A stretch of DNA of 64,000 nt, taken from the NCBI GenBank assembly GCA_022496205.1, contig WTXD01000029.1:62001-126000 (forward strand), in the 5' to 3' direction. Source of the stretch: Gloeopeniophorella convolvens (lineage: Eukaryota; Basidiomycota; Agaricomycetes; Russulales). The notes beneath the pieces are model-generated. The model made no database searches. It was given only the letters and a program-made list of their open reading frames with translations, and was not told the origin of the DNA. Numbering within the stretch: position 1 is the first letter of the stretch; each line of letters starts with the position of its first letter. Of the stretch, positions 1-10,015 are shown in pieces. The translations under genes were made by a program, and so were the position numbers.

Positions 1-1136
1 ATGGCACTGGCAAACACAGCGGTCTGTATGCGATAAAGAGCAGAGCGACGGGAAAGGTGCTATACTCGTGTGGCGGGGCCAAATCCATGGTCGGACACGC
101 TCCTGAAGATTACAATCATAGGGGCAGGTAGCGATCGCTTCCGCATAGTTCAAATACAGCCCCAGCTAACTTCATCGCCACGTAGGTGGTTTGAACTCGA
201 ACCTGGAAGAGCCGAATATAGGGGAAATTTTCGCCTCAAAACGCCTTCTGAGAACAGGGTTATATTCTCCCGTATTACCCCGGATCCCGTATTCCATAAT
301 GAATCTATGGCCAACCACTCCAGGGAACACTACTTCTCGTTTATCTTTGAAGAACTGCAATTCGAGGACATAGAATTTGACGTGGCCAACGGGAAGATTA
401 CATATTCCAAGAAGCGGTCCATTGCAAGCCAAACACTGGTGAATGATTCATCTCAAACCCAACAATTCCATATCGTCGTGGGCGAAAAGAGGGATCAACG
501 CAGTTTGCTTGCCTCGGGAAACGGGTACCCGATTGAGAAGTCCGTGAAGTTTAGAGGTTCGTCGTCCTCCGCGTTGGCTCGCTTCGCTAGTCTCTGAAAT
601 CGAAACCTTGATGCCTGTATCCCCGAACAGCAAACATCCCCGTCATCGACGATTATGGAGAGATCGTTATCGACAGCACGGAGGTGCACGAGCTGACTTA
701 CGGCGTCACCGACACCCGGGAGAAATGGCATAGGGACACACACTTGGTGACAGTTGAACCGCACGAGGTCGTCAAGGTTGTATTCTCCGTCAGCCAGGGT
801 GAATTCACGGTGCCGTACACCATCAATTTCTCCTCGAAGACCACGGCGGGGCCTAGCGCTGCGCTATACCGGGGAGGGAGAGACTCTGCAGCGTATTCGT
901 CCACCGGATCGGCCCAGCAGGGATGTTCTCATCCCCAGGCAGCCGCCCCATGGAAGGGTCCCTATTATACTCCTCCTCCAGAGAATGTGCCTCTCCCGTT
1001 TCCACCCAGTACCCCTGTTTCAACAGGCGCAAAAGCTCAGACGTACACTAAAGGGGTATGGAGAGGGAATGCTACATGGCGCTTAAGAAGTGAAGTGACG
1101 AATGTTACCGAGGTTTGGAGAAGGTTTGCGTTATAA
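1..1136 (+). CDS. Aerolysin-like (ETX/MTX2 fold) beta-pore-forming protein, 5' end outside window
   Basis: Three exons are visible: 1-127 (read from base 3), 186-556 and 631-1136. The introns are 128-185, which has a CTAAC branch site and TAG acceptor, and 557-630 (CAG acceptor). Both joins keep one frame. The middle exon ends in a stretch beginning ITYSKKRSIASQTLVND, and the third carries STEVHELTYGVTDT, VTVEPHEVVKVVFSVSQGE and, near the end, TKGVWRGNATWRLR. Alternating Ser/Thr-rich strands around an amphipathic hairpin, followed by a second such strand, are typical of the ETX/MTX2 pore module also found in mushroom haemolytic lectins and natterin-like proteins. The N-terminal part, probably a lectin-like domain, lies left of the window. 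Between the last core strand and TKGVW is an in-frame insert of about 60 residues rich in Pro, Ser and Gly; it could be a loop or an intron I failed to delimit. Likely a secreted or cytosolic defence protein; activity is inferred from family only. Confidence 0.72.
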
Positions 1137-1519
1137 TCGTACTGGGGGTATGACACACGATGGAGTCGTTGTACGACTGCGCCCAAGTTCTGAGCAAGTG
1201 ACGAGCGATTGCTTACCCGAGAAAATTAACGTCGGAAGTTCGTGGTTCTGCCTTGATATTATTGTTGCGAACATTCGCAGCACAAGTCTCAAACTCGGAG
1301 CCCGTTCTTCAGGCTCGTCCTGTCACCGGTCATTACACCCGACATCATACACAAATACAATTCTGTGAATACACGATTCCGTGATATTCCTCCACGGAGT
1401 CCCCCAAGTAGCATAGCACGTGCAAAACATGACGACACCCCGACCGACGAGCGAGACCAGATACCAGGTGAACATACTATCCGCGGGGTGTCCCACAACA
1501 AGAAGCCCGCGAGACGTCG
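1137..1519. other. Intergenic, between two convergent genes
   Basis: Holds the 3' flanks of the aerolysin-like gene and of the opposing uncharacterised gene. No convincing coding exon or repeat seen. Confidence 0.5.
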
Positions 1520-2397
1520 CTATATCCAACCCTGAGCCGTGATGAATCCTCTCAGGACCCTATTCAAGCTCATGACCTTCTTGTTCATCTCACTTGGGTG
1601 ATCGCGGACGAACTCTTCGATGTCTCTGTGCCAGCGTGCGGGGAGGCCGAAGTCCACGTACCCATCACCAAACTCGACGAAGTACCTATCGGGTTGGGCA
1701 AGGGAGAGCGACACCGTCTGGAAGACAGCACGCGGCATATCAATACGGGCTCAGGATCAGCAGTAGCGAAAAGGCTGCCTACCAGCACCTGGCGGCCCTT
1801 CCCAGCTGCATCATCCAGCTGCCGGCGCAGCGCGTCGGGAATTCCAGACGTCCAGACAGTCCCGCTCTCCATGAGGACCACATACGAATCATCGTTACCC
1901 ATTGTCACATGTCGGACGCCGTGGTGCGCCTCGCGCATGAGGAGCGCGTCGAGGGCCGGCGGCACGTTGTGCCACTTGCACTCTGTGGTGGAGTGATCTC
2001 CCCTGTGGCACACTACGGCAACGTAGCCTGTTGGGTCGGGCGCGAAGGCGAAGCACCGGATCTCGTGCATGGAGTTCGCGTATTCTGCGAAGAAATCGTT
2101 CATGCTGCCTTCTATCTGCGCTGTCCTGTATGCTGTATGCGTATGTCAGTGCTGAGGGGCGCAGATTGTGCGCGAGAGTGCCAGCTCGGAGGCGTACCAT
2201 GTGTTGTGTCCGAGCGGAGGAACCACTGGTAGCCGTACAGCCCGATTGACATTGCTTCCACCCTATCGCCCCTCAGAATCACGTCGTGCAATGCTGCCTG
2301 AAGATCCTTTGGAAGTCCATTCCTTAGATTATTCGTCAGTTTCTCCAAACCGCGGTGAGATATGGAAGGTGGTCACACTTACGACTTGACCCGGCAT
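1520..2397 (-). CDS. Uncharacterised basidiomycete protein, 4 exons
   Basis: Read on the minus strand the exons are 2383-2397 (five codons ending at a GTAAGT donor), 2198-2342, 1783-2120 and 1520-1717. The introns are 2343-2382, 2121-2197 and 1718-1782, and all joins keep frame. The first intron is only 40 nt, so the extreme N-terminus is less certain. The product is about 231 residues and contains LRNGLPKDLQAALHD, SMNDFFAEYANSMHEIRCFAF, HNVPPALDALLM, DDSYVVLMESGTVW and RYFVEFGDGYVDFGLPARWH. I recognise this pattern from many hypothetical proteins of Agaricomycetes but know no function. The paired segments YVVLMESGTVW and YFVEFGDGYVDF resemble each other and may be repeated beta units. There is no signal peptide, membrane span or known catalytic motif. 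It converges on the aerolysin-like gene. Confidence 0.68.
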
Positions 2398-5300
2398 TTC
2401 TGTGCGATACAGTATCCAACATGGTCCCGGGAATTAACCGTAGCGAAAACAAACATCGTGGTTAACCTTTGAGATAGACCAAGGGGAGAGAGTCGGCGTG
2501 TAGCGTAGTCTGGTGGCGGGACGGGCACGTTGTCGCAACAAGTTTGTCAGAGTCGTCTTGAGCAGCCAACGAGCGCGTGCTCACGCCATCTACGTTCGGT
2601 CACTGATGCTGCGTACGGTGTGCGCGCACTCGTTCCGTTGCTGTGCACCTGGAATGCGTGTAACTGGAAGTCTGGAACTGGTGTAACTTGAAGGGGAAAT
2701 CACTGAGGCTGTGCCCATGTCAGGTGCCATTGAAACTGAGCGTGAGAACTGGCGCTTGTGTCAACTTCTTGACGCTCAGGGCAGCCAGCGAATGGCCTAT
2801 GGCGGCTCTCTGCAGGCACGCGCGAGCCAGCCTACGGCGCGCCCGCGTCCTGAGGTCTGCGGTGCGTCGAACGTGCGTCGGAACTTGCCACGCCTCTATC
2901 GAGAGGTCTCGCTCATTCGTACTCGGTATGTTGCTCTATCTATATGATCACCCAGTATCATCAAGACGTGAGCGGGGCTCCAGCCGCTGTATTCTATTCG
3001 ATCAACGCGCCGATGTCTGCGACTGGACCAGTTTCGCTCAGCGAGGCCGCTCGTGCACATCTACGGAGGGGGACATTTGTGACTTTGAGCTGGTACGCGA
3101 TTTTCCCGACCTAATCCCACCCCACGCCACCAGCGGGAAAGTGTCGCACGGGTGACGGCGACGACAGACACGAGCGTCGCTGCGCTCCTCAGGCCCGTAC
3201 TGAGTTTTTCGACAAACTGAAACATCGACTTCCAGGTAACGCCACGTAGTTGCTCGTTTGGCGGACGAGGGCGAGCGATGTTGCTGTCAGGGATTAAGAT
3301 GTCGGGGACGAGCTTCGAGGTGCTACTCTTTATAGGATCATGGTTATGGTGGGCCGGCGAATCAGATGGAAGCCTGAATCGAAGTCCTCCGTTCAGGTCA
3401 CGTGAGTTACTTGGCGTAACGTGTTGCGAAGGCGGGGAGAGGGCCATCAATGAAGAAGGGTCAGGGATACGTGGAACGCTGGTCCGGACTCGGCGGGACA
3501 CCGTCTGCAGGTGACACAGTGCATCAGAGGAGTCTTTGGGGCCGATGCGTCAATGCCAATGCTCTCCACCCTTGCAACTTCAAGCCTGGTTCTCGACCTG
3601 CTGAGTTCTGCAACGCATGGTGACCCTCCAGCGTCAACGACCGTGTGCTGAATGCATTTATAATCCTCATCCTGCGGTTGTACAGGCTGAGGTGAGAGCG
3701 AAGGCGTGGAGTAGGAAAATCCCCCAGAGGTCCGGTTTGCTTGGACACTGACCTCAGTGGGCACTGCGTTGTTCTGGCATCAGACACGAATCACTTTGGT
3801 CCATAAGAGTGGCCACGAGTCACCGTTAGGGCTTATCGATGCAGATATCGCTTTGACTTTCTCTCCCTTTAGGTGCGGGCCCACCATGACATTCACATGT
3901 AGAGGAAGACTTGACATAGATTTCAGTTACGAGTTCCGTGCACACCCCCACGCGCCCCCGGGACGTACCATCGCACTGAAATGTCGCATGCAACGAAGTC
4001 ATCGCAGTCGTCAAGGACAATGTTCATCGTGATGGCGACCATTGCGAGAACACCACGGTGACAGGGACACGGAGCACCACAGCGGTGATTTCGGAGGAAA
4101 GCTTTGCTCGAGTGCATTGGCTCTTTGTATACGCTGTGAGCGTGTTCAACCTCGAGGCCACGGTGACAATGGTTTCCTGTGAAGTAAGGACGGATATCAC
4201 CATGAGCCGCCGTGATTAGCGTGACATGGCGGGTCGCGAAGATGATGGTAATGGGCACAGCCAATAAGCATGGCAAACCAGGCTGAGGCCACGCGCCGGC
4301 CGCCGCCGCCTTTGTTCTTGATAGATGTGGATACTGTAAGGAGCAGCGGGTACCGGGCAAATCGTGTTTATATGGGCAGTCTGTCGCGGAGATTTGTAGT
4401 CAACTATGTGACTGGGGTGAATATGACATGCGACTGCGCTGTTTTGCTCACCTTTACCACGCCCAGATCGCATATTTATCATCTACCCTTCACACTTTCA
4501 AGCATCAGTTGACTCCGTGCGCGCAGTATCACCGAGGCCCTTGCCACACAGCCTAATCAACACCACGTGTAGGGTTGATCCAGTTTCGAGCGCTGAGATC
4601 GCTTGCATATATTAGAACCCGAGCCCGCACAACAGTACAATACGCTGAGAAGACGTACCGATAGAGTCACTGAAGGCCTAAAGCAGGTTCCGCAACCTCC
4701 GGAGTAGCTCCAGCCTCCCAGCGGCCCAAGGGCGGGTCTTTGAGGACACTGAGCGGCCACATCGTTATGCAGGCTGATAACGTTATTTTGAGACTGAGCT
4801 CCTCGTATCGTGCAGCACAGCGACATAGCCGGTAGGGTCTGGAATGAAAGAAAACAACTGTATGACGAACAAGTTCTGCCTGTGCAAGCCCTTGAAAATG
4901 CTGGTGCTGTATTATTACTCTGAAATCAGCTGCGAGTCATAGTGAGGTGAGGGTCGGAAGCGCGTACGATGCCGATGCGCAACTAACGCGCACTAGTGCA
5001 CAAGAGCCAGTCACCGCGAAGTCCTATGGATAAGTATGGCTTCGACCTCATCGTCGTTCAACGTTTCTCGGCGCATCCACGTGTCCACCTGTGTCATGTC
5101 AACGAAGGAGGGTTACGCGTTCGGCCCGGCCTGGCCCGGCTCAACAACCGAGCGGGCCCCTGGCGCAACCACGCGGCTGGCAGCTACCGCTAAGTCACAG
5201 TGCCACCAGGAGGCTCTACCCCGTCTAGTAGACTACTCACAGCTCCGATGCTACTTTCCACGACGGCGACAGGACCTACTCACCACGTCAACACCCCACC

Positions 5301-6190
5301 CACCGCCTGTTTGCGTGTTGAAGGTAATGTTACGCATCACTGCTGGCATTGCCGTGTGTACTCTACCTGACACAAGACCGTCTTGCAGTGAACAGTGCTA
5401 CGATACCGCACCAATTCACCGACCGGTAGAATGAAGCACCCATCAGTCTGCACATGCATCCGCGCAATTAATTGTGAAAATCGACTGACGCCTGGAACCT
5501 CCGTCCCATGGGGAGAATCAAGATCTGTCTACGCTTTGAAACCCTTCCAAACTGGCATTAGGAACAAGGAGGTCCTTCAGAATACCTTCCTGTTTGTGTG
5601 GAAGTGTGTGGGAGGCCTGCGGTATCCCATCCGGGTATATGTGGAGGATCGTTCAAGAACTTTCACTTCCGGTCAAGGTTCACCGCACGCATGTGGCACT
5701 CACGCATTGTCTTCTGTCACCCTGTCGTTCTTCGGTTGCCCAGCGATCAATATCGGTATGACCCCGTGTCGCTCTGTTGTTTTAGAGGTTGTTCTAGTCT
5801 GCTTATAATGCGAGAAGTATGGGAAGGAAGGTGAGTATAATCACCCACTTTCGATCACCTTCCTGCTTAGTACTCCGTGGCATCCACAGGTGTTGCGGGC
5901 GCAATATCATGAGACAGTACGTGCCTGGCAATGCTTCTGCTCCTTGAAAGCTGACGGTGAGCTTCGGGACAAGCACGACGTGTCGGTGCGGCACCCCGAA
6001 CACCGTACAAGAAAGTCCTGGTAGCATGGTCGGAAGTCCACACGTTCAACTATTGTTTGGCTCACGCCTTACCCTGGTCGATAGAACGGACTGGTTTTGC
6101 GAAAGGAACAGCAGGATACAATCTAGGTGGACAAATGTGCGTACAAAGCGCTCGTATGGCAAACACGACGACAGCTGACGACAAGCCTGC
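2398..6190. other. Long region without a supported gene
   Basis: Only short open frames occur here, for example one on the minus strand at 3061-3501 and plus-strand frames near 5036-5434 and 5395-5808. None shows a recognisable motif, consistent splice signals or a clean start. It may hold degraded genes or transposon relics; I see no terminal repeats. Confidence 0.4.
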
Positions 6191-7468
6191 TCATTGCGTC
6201 CCCGTCTGTGTAAGTACTTGCAGCCTGATCTTTGCCTTGTTCACCCACTGCTTGTACGTTGGAAGTTTCCACTGACCCCGCAACAACCTCGGGATCAGGA
6301 ACGCCTCGTACCCACAAAGCAGCTCCATCTCGTATTCGAGGCGCCGCTTGCCGTCCTCCTTCGACAGGGTAACACAGCCTCGTGAGCCCTCTTGACTGTT
6401 GAAGTGGGCCTTGCATGCGTCCTCCCGGGCGAACGGCTCCCAGCACCGCTCGCAGAAGTAGAGGGTCTCCGGGTGCTTGATGGTGGACCTGCAGTGCCGC
6501 GCAAAATTGTGGCGCTGTGCCGACATCTTGGGGCACATCTTGCACCGCCAGGGCCGGTCTCCATGCGAAGACTGCAGCTCGGTAGAAAGGAAGACCCTCT
6601 CCCTTGGCGCCAAGATGGTCATACATTTGCCGGGGCCGCGAACTACTTGTACATCTATGCTTGGCAATGCGACCGTGATTGGCTCGCGCCTGTTCAGTGC
6701 CGCCATGATGTCCTCGAAGGCTGGTGGCGGGCCTTTGATGATGTCCGGAGATCCCTGCACGTATAGAGTCTTCGGCAGAGACGCAGCATGGACTCCGCGT
6801 ATGGTGCTGGTCCAGGGTGATTCCACCGCGTGACCAGCTTGCTCAAATATTCGTTGTGTCGATGCTGAAGCCCTGGCGGCGGGTTGCCTTTGGACCCCTT
6901 GTTGGAGTCCGGCTGGCTCCAGGGCTTCGGGAGTCACGCACTGCCCATTCGTTCGCGGCCGCGCTACGGAGATCTTCGTCGTCGTCGCGTAACTAGCTGC
7001 TTGGCTACTGGTGGAAGGTAGGCTATGTGCAGGCAATTGAGGTACGTGGAGGGTGCTTGACCCTGACGTCTGCAGCGCCCGTGCACCCATAGGTTGTGCC
7101 AACGATGCGAACGGCTGTGAAGGCTCTGGACTGTTGGAACCGGACTCAACGTACGTGGGAAATGGATCCTCGGGAGTCTGAGCAGCAGACGCGAGGTCGG
7201 CAGGTTGGAATATGTCGCCGGAGGAGGTGCCGCTGCTCGCGATCTCGTTCAGGAAATCTTCAGCGGAGAGCGTGTCGGTGGGCGGCATACTATTCACCAC
7301 GTCCATCATGAGGAGGCATTGCAAATCTGCGTTGAGGCTAGCTTCGGGAATCCACCGGTCAACGCGTTCATCGGAGTAGCATTTGACGGTGATCGGGTGT
7401 TCCCCCGGGAGCGGATTGACGTACAAAGTGTATGCGAAATTGTGGGTGCTAGAAGATGGATGCTGCAT
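6191..7468 (-). CDS. C2H2 zinc-finger protein, probable transcription factor
   Basis: An intronless frame of 425 codons opens with a clear ATG. The first 270 residues are Ser/Pro/Thr/Gln-rich and low in complexity, as in fungal regulators. Near residue 320 a C2H2-type unit is visible: WRCKMCPKMSAQRHNFARHC followed by a later His (CxxC, about 12 residues, then His pair). A second unit, YFCERCWEPFAREDACKAHF, follows and may use a downstream Cys as its last ligand. The tail, about 60 residues with KLPTYKQWVNKAKIRLQ, is basic and could help DNA contact or nuclear import. This suggests a nuclear DNA-binding protein; target genes cannot be inferred. It could also be a zinc-finger protein not bound to DNA. 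No operon-like partner: it is flanked on both sides by long gene-poor stretches. Confidence 0.7.
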   Translation of the reverse strand: MQHPSSSTHNFAYTLYVNPLPGEHPITVKCYSDERVDRWIPEASLNADLQCLLMMDVVNSMPPTDTLSAEDFLNEIASSGTSSGDIFQPADLASAAQTPEDPFPTYVESGSNSPEPSQPFASLAQPMGARALQTSGSSTLHVPQLPAHSLPSTSSQAASYATTTKISVARPRTNGQCVTPEALEPAGLQQGVQRQPAARASASTQRIFEQAGHAVESPWTSTIRGVHAASLPKTLYVQGSPDIIKGPPPAFEDIMAALNRREPITVALPSIDVQVVRGPGKCMTILAPRERVFLSTELQSSHGDRPWRCKMCPKMSAQRHNFARHCRSTIKHPETLYFCERCWEPFAREDACKAHFNSQEGSRGCVTLSKEDGKRRLEYEMELLCGYEAFLIPRLLRGQWKLPTYKQWVNKAKIRLQVLTQTGTQ

Positions 7469-8652
7469 TTTAGTGATTTAGTTGTGGGAAATGTGCGAGA
7501 GCCTTAGTGTGTGGGGGGAAGAGGGTGGGGGGCGGACGCGAGGTGCTCGAAACTTTAAAAGAGGTGGGGAAGTGTGTCTGTAGGTCCACACATGCGCGCT
7601 AAAGATTGCCGAGTCCAAGCCACCAAAACTCATTGTGTCCAGAATTCTGACTATGCATCCTTTGTCGGGGACCACGGCAACCCTACGCGGTCCATACATG
7701 TCCAAGGAGTCTCCAGGGTCTGCAAGCGCTCCAGATAGTATCGTGACGGTGTACCCTCTGTTATGGTCGGAGTACCAGTGTCGAAATCCGCCGGTGATAC
7801 AAGAGAAAGGAACGATGAGCAGACGCATCGGGGTTGGAAACTCGTCCACATTTTGCAAGGCGGAACCAAGACTAGGCGCCAGTGGCAGACACAGGCCGCT
7901 GGACCAGCTGGACTCTATCAGGAGTCCAAACCACTGCAGAGCCCCAAGCAGAATAATCAAGGCAAGAGAGAGCTGAAATTGATTATTTTGTGGATATTGA
8001 TGACGCTCGAGGGTATCAAGGTTGAACGCGGCGGATCCCGAGGGACGAGGGTTTGACGACGCGTCTGCCTCTGGGAGACACTGCCCGCACGCCAGAATAC
8101 TTACCGGGAAAAACCCGTGGGAATCGCCGGAATAGCTGCTTCATATGCATACGGAAATCTGCTGGGCAGGGAGCCGTCCTGGAGTCTAAAACTTTTCACA
8201 ACGTGACCTGTTTTGAGCTATGGATTTAAAATCTTGACGGCTTTTTTGCACTAAATTTAAACTTTTTTCATAGGATCCTTCCTAAGTATGTATTGTAACC
8301 GGATGAGTCAGCCGCGCCAACGATTTTCACGGTTTTTTTCCGGTAGGTATTCTGGCATGCGGGCAGTGAGACTAACAGATGGTAGCTCCGAATGGCAGGC
8401 ACGCCGTCGCGCCTTGACGGCAGAATGAGCCTTCCCCATGCGCCCCCGAAGTGAAACTGCTCTGAGGGCGGACCAAGTCGCAGAGCCGCGCAAGAGCGGG
8501 AAATCAAGCTGAGTCTTGAGATGAGTTTGGGCGGACCCCCAATATGTGGAGTGTGACTACGGGACTCTACTATAAGCGTCGGCACGATGAGCCGAGCCAC
8601 CCAAAGCCACCTGCTGGAAGCCAACCATACTCCCAAGTGCGACGAGCAATGA
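7469..8652. other. Gene-poor stretch containing an inverted repeat
   Basis: A minus-strand open frame at 7478-7960 has no recognisable motif and overlaps the expected promoter of the C2H2 gene. The notable content is the inverted repeat at 8079-8374, with an AT-rich centre. Confidence 0.45.
8079..8374. repeat. Imperfect inverted repeat around an AT-rich core, MITE-like
   Basis: The left arm starts near 8079 with CACTGCCCGCACGCCAGAAT and runs into a poly-A-containing stretch ending near 8145. The right arm, about 8302-8374, read in reverse complement gives CACTGCCCGCATGCCAGAAT and then the same order of TACC, a run of A, CCGTG and AATCG. The arms are roughly 65 nt with scattered mismatches, mostly transitions. 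The 150-nt spacer is AT-rich. Size, arm length and lack of an ORF suit a miniature inverted-repeat element or a hairpin-forming relic. I could not confirm target-site duplications. Confidence 0.6.
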
Positions 8653-9078
8653 AACAACTCTTTCAACCGCCCCTACCCCGTACTCGAGAAGGGCCGCCTG
8701 TGGCGACAGGTGCCGTTGCTTGCAAGGCTGCTTGTGTTCGTGTTTGTGTTGACGCTCATGATGATGTTGATACGTCCTGGACTCGGAGCTCTCGAAAGGG
8801 ACCTTGATGTTGCACAGGCAGCACCAGTTTGCGCGTAGCGGGGCGGGCTGTGCTCACCCCATCCGCATCTGCAGCCGCCGCCAGAGGATGCGGACGATCG
8901 CGTCGCGCGCGAGATGCAGCAGCGCGAGGAGGAACGCCTACGCGTGGCGCGCGAGCAGGAGGAGCGCGACGCGGAGCTCGCGCGCACGCTCGACCTCGAG
9001 CTCAAGCTCACGCCCGACAGCGCGTCGGGGTTACCACTGCGCCGCGCGGAGGCGGTCGGCGGCGGTGGCCTGTGCTAG
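8653..9078 (+). CDS. Possible small protein with one membrane span and a charged helix
   Basis: An open stretch 8653-8826, joined across a 48-nt intron (8827-8874, GT...CAG), continues to a stop at 9076-9078 in the same frame. The first part encodes VPLLARLLVFVFVLTLMMML, a convincing hydrophobic span. The second encodes a highly charged helix (AREMQQREEERLRVAREQEE) and ends VGGGGLC. GC content and codon use rise sharply over this stretch compared with its surroundings, which favours coding. The start is unresolved: the first in-frame ATG is at 8758, which would cut into the hydrophobic span, so an upstream exon is possible. I do not recognise the family. Could be a membrane-anchored adaptor, or chance. 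Confidence 0.35.
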
Positions 9079-10015
9079 CCACGATTCTGCTGAACTTGGG
9101 GTGCGAAGCTGAAGCTGAAGTACGAAAGAAGGAAATTATGATTTCTGCCATTCTGGTGATTCTTTCTGGCTGGTATTTATGCGTGCGTTTCTTGTGGTGT
9201 ACTCTGGATGTTGACTTGTGCGCCGCCGCGCAGAGGACGCGTGCTTACTCTGAACTCCTGGTCCTGATCATGCGACGGCGCTTCCGACATCTCACTCGGC
9301 AACATATCTGCATTGACAGACGGCTTCAGAACCGCTCGGACCCTGCCATTTCACGCGCACCGCAACCCAGGGCTACCTATCCTGTGCTTGGGCTGCCCAG
9401 CCCGCGCAACTCAAACATAATCTATCCCGAGTGTGTTGAATGAGTACGGTCGTCAATTCGCAGCAAACGGTGCGCGTTTGCTCCACGTAAATACACACAT
9501 TGTATACTCGCTACGAGTCCATGATAAAAAGGGCTTTGATTGGACGCCGCGCATGTTTGAACACGTCGCGCGTGCGACACCGACGAAGGTCAGAGGGGAA
9601 ACGGCGAGTACGGGGCTGTGTGCACTGTGGGGACGGCTTAGCCACGCGCGCTGCCAGTGCGCGCGCGGTCCAGTCGCGGTAGACTGCGCACGCCCATCGT
9701 GTCGCCGCTGCGCAGCGATTCTGTCCACCACATGGCCTAGAATACCGATGAGAACTTGGACTGCACGAACTTCAAAGAACGCCGCGGCACAGTTTGCATT
9801 GGTGGACATGTTTGTTGTCATTGTATTCACTGTACATATTATAGACCTTATCTACGCGCTACAACGTGATAGAACAACTGGACCAAACCATGATACGAGT
9901 ACGGAACAACAGTCTTACAGGATTGATAGCCGCGGGGATCTACGCACATGATTGCGTCGTTCCTAGCCTCCCAGTCACCGCAACTCTCCCCAAGCACCAT
10001 ATGGCGAATGCGCGT
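9079..10015. other. Intergenic, nothing supported
   Basis: Overlapping open frames on both strands between 9433 and 9951 have no motif or splice support. This stretch lies 3' of both flanking genes. Confidence 0.45.

Noticed and set aside
3061..3501. 146-codon minus-strand open frame
   Set aside because: No ATG start, no motif and no neighbouring exons; left as unsupported.
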